A stretch of 64,000 bases of DNA from Melampsora larici-populina 98AG31 (lineage: Eukaryota; Basidiomycota; Pucciniomycetes; Pucciniales; Melampsoraceae). Position 1 is the stretch's first letter; each line of letters opens with the position of its first letter. The stretch is taken from positions 3,718,019 to 3,782,018 of the forward strand of contig NW_006768766.1 in the NCBI RefSeq assembly GCF_000204055.1. The letters run 5' to 3'. The position numbers were made by a program, and so were the translations under genes. Below the pieces are notes generated by a model that saw nothing but the letters and a program-made list of their open reading frames with translations, searched no databases and was not told the DNA's origin. Shown one piece after another: positions 1-12,117 of this stretch.

Positions 1-24
1 ATACCTTTGATGACTTTGCTGAGT

Positions 25-3000
25 TCATCGGTCCAATGATACCAAGGCGATAGTTTTCATGTTCAGTTGGTGAGTTATTTCGCGAGATCCGTAAGTCATC
101 CAAGCACAGTGGGCTACAATCTCGTCGATATGCATAAGGACGGGCGGTTGTTCAATATCGAGACGTAAGTAAGCCTGCATATCCGGCTTTCCCAGGGTTC
201 GAAACGGGTTTGGTTTTGTGATAGGAGCCTGAGGGAAGACTCGAATGGAGACCCAGGTGTCGGAAACTGGAGGCTCTCCTACCATTGGAACTCGTCGATG
301 ATGGAATATCGAGAGTATCTGACCAAATGATACCGTGTTGTCTTGGACCGATCGGGTCTGGACAACGCTGTTGTCTGGATTGTCAGATAAAGTAGAGTAT
401 ATGACCCCTTCACGCTTGATACGGGGCACAAATGTTGCAGTTGAAACCACGGGTGAATATTCGGATGCGTCTTCTTCCGACATAAGACACCATCTTGTTG
501 ATGGTATCCAATTGCGATGATTGAACTTGCGTATGTTGAGCCGATGGACTAATTGTTGAAAAAGTTCATCTTCGATCAGAGAGCGTGGGTCGGGTTGGGG
601 GATGGTCTGGGCTACGAAAGGTTCCGGTTCAATAATTGACAATAGCTGTGATCGATAAGGGTTGACCGCTTCTGGAAGTCTTCCATCTCTTAGTAGAGAG
701 GAGAGATTTCCGGCGCGACAAAATGTTTTCAGAAATGTAATTTCAAGCTGGCCTGCAACAAAAAGGGAACTGATCAGTCGCTAAAATCTAGCACAATAGC
801 CATAGTATGGTAATACTTACCAAGGTGGTTGTTGTGATTAGCCTGTAGGATCCGCCCCATCAGACGCTCGAAGGGAAAAGACCACCAAGCTCTGACCGGG
901 CCGAATTTTTCGAGACAGTCAGCGAGGTGGAAAGCCATATGGTGGTTTGGCGCGGGTTTACAGTGCGGAAAAAGGGACAGAGCTCCTTCCATGTAAGAGT
1001 GAATGTGTTTTCGATAACGCGAGATGCGTTGTGTCGTCATCGTGCGCTTGAGAGCAAGATTTACCAAGGAAACTAGATTAGCAAAGTTTTGCAGGAGAGA
1101 AAGGTGACCTTGATCACCATCACTCCAGATGGGGATAAGGATTAACGGAAGTTGAGCGGTGAAAAGATTTCGCCACTCATCCGCCTTGAGTTTGCCATAA
1201 CTCTTCTTGCCCAATTTCGGGCAGGGGCGTTCAATCCACGTCGGAAGATGAACTCGAGGGAGTAATGCATTGATTCTTTCGAGCATTACACAATCAAATA
1301 CAATAGAATCTTCATGTGGTTCGACCCACACACCCTCCCAACCTTGACTTTCGAAATCTGGATCCATGAACGAATTGTCCGTACTGCAGGCAAGGTCTTC
1401 TAGACGAGGTCGAGGAGCAGATGGGTGTGTAGATGTTGACGGATCATCAGACTCCGAAAAATTATCTTGAGGCTCTTCGAAGTCTCCGGCTGCCATGTCT
1501 CGCAGGAGATCTTGCAGTTCGGGGACGGTTGTTGGCCTTGGCTCGGGTTCATCGACCTCGTCGTCTTGCATGGCCCAAAATCGCCGGCAGTGCCAATTTA
1601 GTAAGCCGAGCAGTAAGTTATGCATCGAATCGACCACCTGACATTCGATTAAATCCCAATATTCGAGTTCAAGCAGAACCGAATAACGCACGCCATGTTT
1701 GTCAAAGATCTTCTTACGCTGTGTAGGATCAGTGGAGTTCTTGGAAGCATAGGCGTGTTTCTTGTGCTCAGCAAAATTTCGACAACGCCAAGTGCCTTGA
1801 TCTATATTGCCGATCTCGGAAAGCAGAAGGCCACAAAATGAACAAAAATTTTTCGACGTTACACTTGCTAGGCCAAGGGTGCGACGAATAGCTGGAAGAT
1901 CTGCGATGAAAAGGAGAAGCGCGCCTCGAATCAAACGACCTTGGGGATGCGACGGCGTCTCAGATAGAAATAGACCGTCCGACCAAAGTTTTTTAAGTTG
2001 CATAACTACAGGAGACAGTATCCAATTCGTCTGCTCAAGAGCAGGTTCGTGGGGGCCGGGGGCGATTCCGACAATGAAGATGTTTTCCGGAAGATATCGA
2101 TATTGGAAGGGAAGTGTCAAACAGATAAGAACAACAAAAGTGATCGAAACTTTACGCCCACTTTGTTTGTTGCCGTACGGGTTGATACCGTCAACAAACA
2201 TGGCAAACGCGAGATTACCACTTTGAGCAGTAAATTGTGACCCATCAGGACCTTTGAATTTTTTCCACGCAAGCGATTGATGAATATCACCGATCTCTTG
2301 TTCAGATGAATATGGTTTTTTAGATTCAGCAAGAGATTTGTCGAGAATCTCTTCAACATTTGGACGACAGATAAAGCGTGCAATCCACGCCTCAAGGTCC
2401 TGGAATCCCGTTTGTCGGCTGGGACGATGGGCCTTGAAGAGAGGCGTTGAGCAAGTCGTGATGTTTTGGTCCATATGAGCATCTGAGTTCTCGAAGGGCG
2501 GTGGAAGAAAAGCGTATTGAAATAATCCAGGTACAGTATTCAAAGGGAAATTACACATTTTAGGAGTGTGGTCGAGTCGAAACAAAGCAAAACATGATGG
2601 GCATGTGTTGAGAATAGTAATGCAAGGATCGAGGTTGAGCTTAGAAAACACCGTGTGAATATTGGATGGGATTTCGTCTACGTCCTTCTGTTGAGTATAC
2701 ATCAATTTCGAGTGTGCTTGAGTAGTCGTGGATCCAGATTCTTTTATCAACTTGACATAATGACGTTGCGTCTTCAGAGCCCAAGTAGTCGCGATTACCG
2801 ACAAATTTGAAAAGACCGCAAGAGACGCAGTGAATAGTAGGGGAAATAGCATAACTGGATCGGTGTTGGACACTTTGTCTTCCAAATTCGAAGCTGAAAA
2901 CAAATGAGGGTCAGTGTGGTGATCACGGTCTTTGCTAATCTACAAATAAACAACTCACACGTATCAAAAATATCATGGTGTCGAGTATCAGCTGGATATC

Positions 3001-3412
3001 CTTGGAATGGGCGATTACTAGGGCCAGCTTCGGTGCGGAAGCTCTCGGAAGGGGCTCGGTGAGAAGTCTCAGGTCCATGACGACGCTGAGAACGCGTACC
3101 TCGAGAGAAGTTGTTGGCTGGATCTTCAAATTGGCGAGTAGAACGAGAGGAGTTGGGGATTTGGCTATCCGGTCTGGAAGCATGAGCAGGGGAGGCCTCC
3201 GTTGGTATATGACCTTGCGTGGCTGACGACAGATTTTCCGACGTCATAGACAGGTCACGAAGCTGATCTGAAAGCTGATGAGCCTTGAAAGTACAGTGAT
3301 TGACTCGATTGCCTTTTTGATTTTGCCCATTGGGGTCGATATATTGCCGCTGTCCACATCCATAAGTGTCGCATCGGCAGACAGCGAGCCGGTAAGCGCC
3401 ACGTGGAGGCAT
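25..3412 (-). CDS. Tnp2-type (EnSpm/CACTA-like) transposase, 3 exons
   Basis: Transposase of a DNA transposon. I read three exons: 3412-2959, 2893-821 and 752-25. Both introns (65 and 68 nt) have GTGAGT/GTAAGT donors and CAG acceptors and keep phase 1, giving 1084 aa. The N-terminus has a short Cys-rich motif (CRCDTYGCG) and a Ser/Arg-rich linker. A Cys motif near residues 242-266 (CPSC...C) precedes the Tnp2-like core: FVDGINPYGNKQSGR near 384, FCSFCGLL, and VVDSMHNLLLGLLNWHCR near 572. A DUF4218-like C-terminal part follows (HHMAFHLADCLEKFGPV, FPFERLMGRILQANHNNHLG, then TFLKTFCRAGNLSSLLRD across the last splice). No frameshift or internal stop is seen, so it could be active. The family is recognised from memory of basidiomycete Tnp2/'Plavaka' transposases. 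Terminal repeats were not found; the downstream end lies outside the window. Stop codon at 25-27. Confidence 0.85.
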
Positions 3413-4159
3413 CGGCGATTTAGATCTATATGTATGGAGTTGTGAGGTGAAGTTCGGGGAGCCTGGAAAGATGTATGAAAGATTTAAAGTCAGGAAACAA
3501 GAAAGTAATTTGTTTGAACTGAAGGATCGAGAGTAATTTGGCTGAGCGGAAGGTGATTTTATAGCTGCGAAAAAACGATCCTCAAGGGGAACATCGAGTA
3601 TGTAGTGTGGTACTGCAAGTCAAGCTACCTTTGAAAGATCGTTACAATCTAATTCCCAAAAACGAGGGATATATCAACGTGCAACTCCCAAAACGATAAG
3701 TTGGAAAAACGCACATGAGTGATACAAAGGAATCCAGAAAAGGGGTGATTCGAATAAGGCAGACGAATCTCTTGCAACCCATGGTAGACCCTCACGCGAA
3801 AGCGGGTGTGAAGCGGGTACAACACTTCCAAATATCAAAACGTACGAGCGGGTCAGCGAAAGTGTGTCAATCAAGTTGTACCCCCTTTTTTGAGGTGGGG
3901 CCGTCAAATTAGAAATGCCCTTTGACAAACGGGTTCGTTGATCTTGGGACTGTAATCGTAGATAGTTCATCGTCCCTCGTGCCGGATGCCGCTGTGCTAG
4001 GCTGTGCTTGCTACAAGTCGATCACACGTCTTGTATCAATATAATCATCAAAATCATTTGGTTAGCATCTCACTCACTCGAAAGTATGTAACTGCTTCTC
4101 ACCTTTTCTCCGCACTAAACTGACTGCTTTGTCAACATGCCACGTAGGAAACGCGAGTG
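3413..4159. other. Divergent intergenic region with a 5'UTR intron
   Basis: Shared upstream region between the minus-strand transposase and the plus-strand gene at 4160. At 4084-4147 there is a well-formed 64-nt intron: GTATGT donor, CTGAC branch-like site, CACGTAG acceptor. The exon before it has an in-frame TAG and no ATG, so the intron would lie in the 5' untranslated region of the downstream gene. I see no transposon terminus here. Confidence 0.4.
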
Positions 4160-4847
4160 ATGATTCCGCCTTTATTATCCGGCGTAAGTCATGGTATTCT
4201 ACCCGAGTTGAGGGATCTTGCACTTCATGACCGACTGCCAAATCCTAACGCTATCCCGGGAGGCGGCTCGACTTCAGATCGACGTGAACGCGACTTTGAT
4301 ATCTATGTTAAAACCCATCTTGATAACGGGTTTATCCACAACGTCGAAGAAGCTATCACGGTACATATACATAAACATGACTTCCTAAACCACGACGAGA
4401 TTGAGACGATTCTCGATGCTACCATCACGTTGAACGATGAAGCCCACGACATCAACACTTGCCTCGGCGATGCTCAACATCTGCTCTATTACTCGCGAAT
4501 GATGCTACGTTCACAAGACCCAGATGTTATTCAACACCGTGAACTTTTCAAGAGTCAATATAAATTGTCACGCAAATCCTACAAACGCCTTCGGTCCAAG
4601 TTACGAGAGTACCGCAACTATGTCATGCTTCTATGGGGAATGATGGCTCGGGAGATGTGAGTAGAAGTTTCAAATCAGGTTGACATATTGAATCTTAAGG
4701 AGATTATCCCTACTGACATTTGACTTCGTGCGTTGAATGGTTTCACAATGTGTCAAACACAGCAAACGGACCTGCGATATCGAGGATGCTGCTGTTAATG
4801 GAGCGGAACCTGAGCTCGCCGCGCCGCCCTACACTCGTTCACCTTGA
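4160..4847 (+). CDS. Unrecognised 193-aa helical protein
   Basis: I do not recognise this gene. Two coding exons, 4160-4656 and 4763-4847, are joined by an intron with a GTGAGT donor and an ACACAG acceptor; the phase is kept and the product is 193 aa. The protein is soluble and probably mostly helical. It has an Asp/His-rich middle (VHIHKHDFLNHDEIETILD) and a basic stretch (KLSRKSYKRLRSKLREYRNY), with no signal peptide or membrane span. The start is the first ATG after a probable 5'UTR intron. It is divergent from the Tnp2 transposase, so it may be a second gene of the same transposon or an unrelated lineage-specific gene. The sequence cannot decide this. Confidence 0.55.
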
Positions 4848-6605
4848 GGCACTGTTTGGGTTTTTGATCAGAATAAAGAATGTTCAATTAGTGTCGTGAA
4901 TCAGGAAGTGTATATTTGAAAACTATTTCATTTTCTCATCTTAGCTCCACCACTAAATATTGAGAGACAAATTAGATCTTGAGCTTAATGTCATAGTTTC
5001 CATCCTGATAATCTGTTGTACCGTGAAAAAAAATGGAAGGCAATGTAGTACTTTTGGATCTGTGTCTTTTGGGGCAATTTGAAATTAGCTGCCATGTTTT
5101 ATAGCGTAGAGAACTGGGAAAGGAGGTGAGCCAGCACCATGTCTTATAAAGAGTTGAAACGATGTCAACAGACTGTGAAACACGCTTGTGGTGTTGATCT
5201 CTCTCTGCAATTATAGAGTGTCTTAATTAAGCATGAATCTTGCGCACTCGTGTGAACTTCTTATTGAGGGACAAAATTGACAAGAATTGTAAGACGAACA
5301 AAAAAAGAGGTAAAATTCCGATTCATCCAGAGAAACAACAACAGTAAGGGAACAATCCATCCGGAATATGACATGATGAAAGCAAGAAGAACTGCGTGTC
5401 TACTTTCTTCGCCGTGGATGGGAAGCAGACCAAAGTATTCAACCACGATCGGAGGCAAAGGATTACAATCACTACTAAAGGTGCGATTCCGTGGGGTATT
5501 TTCAGAAACCAGCGGGCCAATCATGATCACTCCCAGATAATCTCAAGCTCAATACGTACGCATGAATTACAAATCGCGGTGCCCTCATTGTGGTGGTGCG
5601 CACGAAGATGCATCCAAAGAGTCCACTTCAACTGTGGTAGAAACATGGTCCTCAGTATTCATTTCTCGAGGTAAGCGCGGTTCATGATTACTGACCAGCA
5701 TCAGTGACAGGAACAAGGTCCTCATAATAAATCAACATGTTTTCCCATGGACGCCAAATCGAACAGGCTCGGATGCAGGGGAGTACAAAAGTTTCGAAGA
5801 GCACGAGGGCAGCTGGTTTGCTGATATGAGTTGGGGCGCTCCGGGGAAAGAAGATCTGATGTATTTCCTGATGCTCAGCTGTGGTAGCGAGTCGGAAATT
5901 GTAGCCGGGCTCAATGAATTTATGAAGATGAGGTGGGATCGTGTACTTGAATACGTTGTGAAGCCGGTAGGAGCTAACGGATTGAGACATGTTGGTTCAG
6001 AGAACAGTGTATCTAGGCAGTGATTTATGAAGTCGAAATTCTTGAGAATGAAATAATCGATGGTAACGTGGATGAATGAAAAAGGTGATTGATTCGAAGG
6101 AAAACCTTGGTATTATACCCAAGAATGGTATAGAGGAACCAGTTCGCTTTGAAGAATGGGAATTGGTTCCTCTATACTTGATCAAAGGGACATCGCATCC
6201 TTCCACTATGTTCAAAGTGTTGATCCCCAAGAATGGCATCGGGTAAGTGCAAATGATTGATGATGGCCTATGATCGTCCTCAGCAGTGCTGATCAAGAGT
6301 CTGTTCAGCCTGGCGGCCTCTTGTGTGGGTACCTGGCCTCGAAGAAAGGGAAATGGCATCCTTTCACGCTCGTCGTAAGTGCCGTTCTGACTTCGATTGC
6401 GAATCATTCTCCTCAGGCCTCAGGAGTCTGATCAAGACTCTGTTCAGGTTCGAGAGTAGCAAGCAATCAGATTTCGATGATCTTCTTGGATATAAATAGA
6501 CATTGAGGATGGGCCCAAAGTTTATCCAGGACCATTACTTTAGGCTCCTACGTCAATTGACATCCTCGTGCCCAATCCTATCTACTCGCGAGAACAATTA
6601 GAAAC
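4848..6605. other. 1.75 kb without a convincing gene
   Basis: Several 60-136-codon open frames occur on both strands, but they overlap each other, lack domain motifs and cannot be joined by good splice sites into a longer product. The only clear structure is the inverted repeat at 6128-6177 and two near-copies of a short phrase (cccaagaatggYatMG) near 6118 and 6227. The last 100 bases are presumably the promoter and leader of the gene at 6606. Confidence 0.4.
6128..6177. repeat. Inverted repeat, 18-bp arms
   Basis: Arms at 6128-6145 (gtatagaggaaccagttc) and 6160-6177 are reverse complements with a single mismatch, separated by a 14-nt loop. On RNA they would form a strong hairpin. No transposon ends or target duplication are visible, and no gene overlaps it convincingly. 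Confidence 0.6.
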
Positions 6606-7433
6606 ATGAACAGCCTACCTTCTACCAGTCAAGCTCCTACATCAACATCAAACCCAATCGCGAATGACCACCCTTACATCGCGATCATCCAGACCGTCCC
6701 ACAAGAGCTACAGTTCTTGCTGGGTCATCCTGACGTGGATTACAATGCACGAAAAACTACCCGACCTTTGATGCGTAAGATGATGGAACTGTTTGGATTC
6801 AAGGTCAATCTTCCAAAAGACGCCGACAAGACCAGAGTTGTGAACCGATATCGCGACGATTTCCTGCCAGGGCTTCTCCCATTCCTTCCTCAAGCTCAAC
6901 AAGTAAACCGGTCTACCGCACGATTGCCAACTATCACGACCTGTCCAGGCGCTACCCCCTCCCATACTCCTGGGGACTCGGATCTCTCGATGCAAGACGC
7001 GGCGGCTATGTTCGTGGACACCAACGCCAAGAGTACAACCAAATCTAAGCTTTTCAGCTTGATACTCCCACGCGTAAAACCTCAGTTCATCCTTTCCACA
7101 ATGTCTCGGGCCGATATGATCAAACTCTTCCACAAGTTTGTCAACAGCGCTTCCAATAAACCCACCCCGTGTACAAACCCAGCTTTTGCCCAACGCCCAC
7201 ATTGTCTCCCTACCGAAAGCCTTAGCGGTAAGGACCGTGACGAACTTCGCCACGCGATTCAATGTTACGCTCCCCACGTTTTCATACCACTTGGAGTGTG
7301 CAACATGCCGGTTCTCTCGTCACTCTACGAGCTATTTGTTCAGGGGAACAAGGACGCAGCCAGAGATCTGTGCGAAGGAGTCCACTACCACCTCATCGAC
7401 CCGAAGGAATTCACTGAGCTCTTCGAGACCTGA
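6606..7433 (+). CDS. Hypothetical 275-aa protein with SAP/HeH-like N-terminal helices
   Basis: Single uninterrupted frame from ATG 6606 to TGA 7433. A GTAAGT 4 nt after the stop suggests a 3'UTR intron. After a Ser/Pro/Thr-rich N-terminus, residues about 50-90 (TTRPLMRKMMELFGFKVNLP then ADKTRVVNRYRDDFLPGLLP) look like the helix-loop-helix of SAP/HeH folds: 'xLMxxxGFxxxxxxDKxxLVxxYxxxL'. The C-terminal part is helical with several Cys/His residues but no clear zinc motif. There is no signal peptide. Its neighbours at 8102 and 12118 have comparable short motifs, so the three may belong to one lineage-specific DNA-associated family. That grouping is inference; no known function is assigned. Confidence 0.6.
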   Translation: MNSLPSTSQAPTSTSNPIANDHPYIAIIQTVPQELQFLLGHPDVDYNARKTTRPLMRKMMELFGFKVNLPKDADKTRVVNRYRDDFLPGLLPFLPQAQQVNRSTARLPTITTCPGATPSHTPGDSDLSMQDAAAMFVDTNAKSTTKSKLFSLILPRVKPQFILSTMSRADMIKLFHKFVNSASNKPTPCTNPAFAQRPHCLPTESLSGKDRDELRHAIQCYAPHVFIPLGVCNMPVLSSLYELFVQGNKDAARDLCEGVHYHLIDPKEFTELFET

Positions 7434-8101
7434 TCAGTAAGTCGAGCAATATCTTTCTTTATCTCTTTTCCACCCCTGTATACTTACTATCACCATGCGC
7501 ATGTTTCTCTTGGTCCCGGTCAGTTGTGGAAGGTCTCACGGATTTGTATATTTGCCAAACAATCTCCCTCGCCGGCTCACCGTCCTGTTACGCTAGCGTT
7601 ATGAAGTCATTTGTTCACATACCACTTATACCACCAGAGTACAATTCGTGTTTTTTCTCCTTTTGAATCTTAAAACAATCTGAGATCTCGTCAAAAGAAC
7701 TCCAAACGCTTGGTCGCGTGTCTAATTTTTGCAAATGTAATGTCATTAATACAAACTTTCCCAAAGTGTGAAGAGAATGCTCCTTGTCATTAAGGAGTTT
7801 GAGGGGAACGTTGAATCACATAACAATCATTGAGCTTCCTCCAGATGTTCTTCAAATTAAACCCACTCGCGCTATATATATCTTTATACAAATAAAATAA
7901 AACATATTATAAATTATAAAACCCGTGAAAGAACATCAAAATAAATTTATATATATATATATCTTTATACAAATAAAATAAAACGGAAATTATAACCTCG
8001 TCAAAAAACACTTGAAAATCAAAACAAATAGCTATCATAGGCCCAGTCAGAGAACATATGAAGCGATCATTGAATGTTCAAGGTACCATCTAACGGACTG
8101 A
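7434..8101. repeat. AT-rich convergent 3' intergenic region with a direct repeat
   Basis: Region between the 3' ends of the convergent genes at 6606 and 8102. It is very AT-rich from about 7860. A roughly 31-bp phrase (tatatatctttatacaaat followed by aaaataaaac) occurs twice, near 7873-7904 and 7953-7984. No coding sequence is seen. Confidence 0.6.
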
Positions 8102-11003
8102 TCACACCCCCAGCTCACTTGCCAATCTTTGAAAGTATGTCAGTTTTGTTTCCTCAATAATTCCCAGCTCTTCACGCTCTTCAGGATCCAGCGTAGAGAG
8201 CCATTCTGGAGAGTAGCAATCTATAGGCAGCCCTTCCGGAGCAGGTATTCGACTTTCCTTTCTATCCTCTTCATCGTCACGTATCCTGATTCGAGGTTTT
8301 GCTCCACGAGTCCCCTTTGGACTTTCTTCTTTCTTTCGCTTGTGGTAGGCATCGAGTCGTACTAGAAGATCCTCCAGAGCAGCACTCCGCCATGGCAGCC
8401 GAAGGACTCTGCAGCGCTTCTGCTTTTCTTCTGAAAATTCTTCGTCTTCGTCCGTCTCATCGTCACTTGAAGCCGCCTTGATAAAAGGACACAATGACCA
8501 CATTCCCTGTAAAGCTATAGCAGTTTCACATCTGCGATTCTTCCACTGTTTTTGGTATCAAACCAGGAGGTCAAAATTCAATCTCAGTCAGCCTTATTCG
8601 GTGTCCAAAGCTGCCTTGACCCAAAAACACATAACTCACCACATTCAGCCTGCTGTGTCGAACCCCATCTTTTTGACGGGCCTCGAGTTCGGCCCTCGAC
8701 AAGGAGTTGTATTCGCGAAAGCTGCTCCAGCGGCAAGTTGAGGTCACCGATGCTCAATCAGTTTCTTAATTTGTCTTGCATAGAGTGCATCACATACCTT
8801 CGTTGTAGTCTTTGCCGTGCATGCTTTGCGAGAGCAGCATGCACCACCGCAGGTTTTGCTTGATCATTAGTAACATCATCGTATTCGCCACATTTAACTA
8901 ATCGGAGAAAGATCGCAGTCGCTAGTTGCCAAAGGAACTTGTTTTCCGGAGAACCCATCCTTTCCTCCCAGATCGGTCGAAAGGATTTAACACCAACGCT
9001 ATTCATCATTTTCCACATGATGAGCAGAACTTGTGGGTTAGAGTTTTCGCCACCAGGTCCGCCTCGGTAGGGAAAGCGCGGATCCCTTTCGTCATCGACC
9101 TGTTCCGCTTCCTCCAGATTCAAAGATGAATTCACGAAGTTTTTTGGTATCTTTCGCTTCCACCGTGACCTCTCATGCTCACTCGCGCTAGGAGGCACCC
9201 GGCCCTCATTTTTGACTCCCATTAGGGTCCAGATATGCGTTCGAATTCGACGCTGCACACGAGTCCATCAGAGATACAATTCAGCTACGCCACGAGTGCA
9301 GCAACATCTAGCGTGATAGCTTACCAAAAAATCACTGCCAAGCAGATTTTTAGCTTGAGTTCCACCACGACCCCGACGTCCTGAACCTGAAGAAGCATCA
9401 TGCTGCATTTTCTTCACCGTCTCGGCTATTTCGCGAACAGCAGTTGCTATTTGAGCAACGTTTTGGTTGGTTTCTTTTTGTGCAAGTTCCAACCGCTTGA
9501 ACCGATCGCTTTCTCCGTGATGCGACATTGAATCGTCGTCCGAAGGGTATGCATTGGGATCCGGCAGGTTCATGTCGTCCAGGCCATCCAAGATTTGATC
9601 AATGTTGCCGTACATTTCCTTGGAAGAATCGTCTTGCGACATCGGATCTCCATCTGGCTCGTCGATGCCATCTTCATCTGGCTCGTCGATGCCATCTTCA
9701 TCTGGCTCGTCAATGTTCTCTTCATCAGAAGCATCGCCGATTTCTTCTTCATCAGGCTCATAGTCGGATTCAGACACAGCCCGTTGCTTTCCTTTATCTT
9801 TTGAGTGTAGCACGGTCGGAGCTGGACGGGGTAGAGCTGTGCCTCGTTCACGACTTGGAAACTCCACCGTCGACCTCCCTGCTCTCCCACCCAATACGGA
9901 GTTCATCAGTATTGTGCACCAACAGTGCATGACTCAAGCCCACTAACTTTCTTGTATAATTCCAAGCTCAGACTTATCGGTAAGCCTTCTGCTCGCTGGT
10001 ATGAAATGATCCAGGCGGATCCCCGATCCTATATCTTTCCAAATATGTTAGCACAGGCATCAATATGAAACATATACTCAAGGTTCACTAACCTGTGTCG
10101 GATTCCGCGTCGTCGTCATTAGGGGGTCTTCGATTCTTTATCCTCTTGCGTCGTCCTGATACCTGTTCATCTATGTAAGATCAAAAATCGAATTAAAAGG
10201 TGCTAACTATGGGACCATGTTTGTAGACTTGTCCAAAAACACTTACCTTCTGTATCCATGATGAGTCCACGTTCAGGACTTGCTGATCTGCTTGAGCGTC
10301 GAGATGAACCCCTCCGGCTCCCATGGTTGACATCAACACTTTGATTACAAAGATCTTCCGGCTCGGGCAACTCTGTGGCCACTTCAGGAAGATCCCAGAG
10401 TTCAGTCACCCGCGGTTCGTTGCAATCTACAGCACTCACTCACCGTCTTGACTGCGATTCGCTCGCCCTCGCAGACGAGTGACAACCCGCTGGCCCGTTT
10501 CAGACTCTGACATAGCATACAGATCATGAATATAAATATCTAGCTTGCCATGTTCGAACACCATAGAAAAACACGGACTACTTACCCGGGGTTTGCTCCG
10601 TGCAAAAAAGATGACAGAGCTGCAACAACTCCTCCTTTTGCATCCCACCTGAACCCACGATTTTGAAAGGCTTTATCTGGAGTCGAAGTTCTGATAATGA
10701 CAAGTTTGTATAATCAGGTCTTACTAAACCCCTCTCCTCTACCACTCCTTCGTCTTGAGGTCGGTTGTGATCACTGGTTGAAGTAGCAGCGGGTTCCTCC
10801 CCCCCCATCTCTCGAATCCTCTCGGCTAAAATTCCTCGGGTTTTTCTGACATCCACCCTTGCTCTGGTGAGGACACGATCTACCGATGAAGCACTCGGAT
10901 CAGCGGGGTTGATCTGCGACACATGTACAACAGCTGAAAATTCCTACTTACCATCATCACCCACGTTGTTTTTGGTAACTCGGCGTTTCCGATGAATAAC
11001 CAT
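8102..11003 (-). CDS. SAP-like domain protein, acidic, 742 aa, 10 exons
   Basis: Exons (descending): 11003-10952, 10879-10586, 10506-10444, 10372-10247, 10170-10093, 10028-9948, 9878-9325, 9252-8798, 8721-8640, 8545-8102. Every junction has a GT donor and AG acceptor and keeps phase; the total is exactly 743 codons. The N-terminus is basic (MVIHRKRRVTKNN). Residues about 75-110 form a SAP-like motif (NLSLSELRLQIKPFKI then GGMQKEELLQLCHLF), which in known proteins binds scaffold or AT-rich DNA. A basic cluster (GRRKRIKNRR) could be a nuclear signal. An acidic run follows with three near-copies of DEPDEDGI, then a coiled-coil-like stretch (RLELAQKETNQNVAQIATAV) and a well-packed C-terminal module (RIRTHIWTLMG, FPYRGGPGG, LWQLATAIFLRLVKCGEYDD). 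It ends in DPEEREELGIIEETKLTYF. I recall similar expanded families in rust genomes but cannot name the C-terminal module. Confidence 0.75.
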
Positions 11004-12117
11004 CGCAGCGACCTCTTAGGTAGAAAGTAAATTAAAAAAACAAAAAAGAAATAAACAGAAAAGTCAAGCTAAAACCGGTTTCACGGAAGACGGCTTGTAG
11101 AGTTCAGATCAGAATGAATCGCAAGACAATCAATATCACGGAAGCCAGCCCGTAATGTTGAAATGATCAATAGAGAAAAAGTAGAGATAAAACTGGTTTC
11201 ACTCAAGCCGGCTTGTAGAGTTCAGAATTGGATGAATGGAAAGAAAATCGATATCCCGGAAGCCAGCCCGTAATGTTGAAATGATCAATAGAAAATCACC
11301 AGGATCAAGGATGCGAAGGCAGTAAAAGTGTAAGAAAAGAAGAAAGATGATAATTGGGTACACAGACGGGGGAAAAGCCAAGAAATCTAAATGTAGCTAT
11401 ACCTCAATTATCAAACGACAGGCCCGATTGCCTTTTTTTGGGCAGGCCTTTCATCTTTAGATCGGTCCTTCCACCAGTGAAGGTAAGATAGAAGCGTGTG
11501 CTTGTTTGGAAGGTGATAATCCTTTGATGCTTTCGCCTTCCGATTCTCCTTTGTAAACATCGAGTGGTGGTTCCAACGGATTGAAGTTCGGTCTTTGATT
11601 AACAGACAAGAAAATTAACGTCCGTTCTACAGAGGTGGGGACTGAAAAAGAAAGGACATACTGATGGAATACAACGATCAAGTACCCTCTTAATGTTCGT
11701 AAATAGAGGACGGCCGATCAGCGAAAATTTGGAATGGAAGTGTGATTCGGTTGGTGGCGGTGATTTGCAAGACCTTGTCGTTCCGCAGTCGAATCGTCCA
11801 AATATTTGTGGGCTTTATTTACCCGATGTAGACTTTGCCGGTAGCATCCAGTATCATGCTGCCTTTGGTACATATTACATATTCGAAAGGGATGATAGTC
11901 ATAATGGGCTCATGCTGCTCATAGCTGTTTCTTTGTTGATATTTTCGGTTAGTTTTTCTTTGAACCACTAGATAGATAAAGCCTTTCGTTATCCCTGACC
12001 GGCTTTGTTTCTTATTTCTATTTCCCGCATTCTACTGATCTCAAACCAATATCCCTCCACCTCTCTTAATCAGTACATTTCGTCATACTTCGAAGCTTTC
12101 TGACTCAATCTTCAGCT
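11004..12117. other. Divergent promoter region between two unnamed genes
   Basis: Shared upstream region of the divergent genes at 11003 (minus) and 12118 (plus). It contains the 118-bp tandem duplication at 11070-11305. A 92-codon open frame at 11693-11971 has no recognisable motif beyond a hydrophobic C-terminus, and I do not call it a gene. Confidence 0.4.
11070..11305. repeat. 118-bp tandem duplication upstream of the SAP-like gene
   Basis: Two adjacent units, about 11070-11187 and 11188-11305, share the order 'aaacYggtttcac ... ggcttgtagagttcaga ... ggaagccagcccgtaatgtt ... gaaatgatcaatag'. There are scattered substitutions and the period is exactly 118 bp. The duplication lies 67 bp or more upstream of the minus-strand start codon, so it may alter promoter spacing. 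No coding potential. Confidence 0.8.

Noticed and set aside
25..642. Separate 205-aa gene downstream of the transposase
   Set aside because: A GTAAGT...TTGCAG intron (753-820) joins it in frame to the large exon and restores the typical C-terminal transposase sequence.
5688..5990. 100-codon minus-strand frame that looked protein-like
   Set aside because: It overlaps other frames of similar length, has no recognisable motif, and I could not splice it to neighbours.
11693..11971. 92-aa membrane protein gene
   Set aside because: A single short frame with one hydrophobic end, no splice partner and no motif, in the leader region of another gene.
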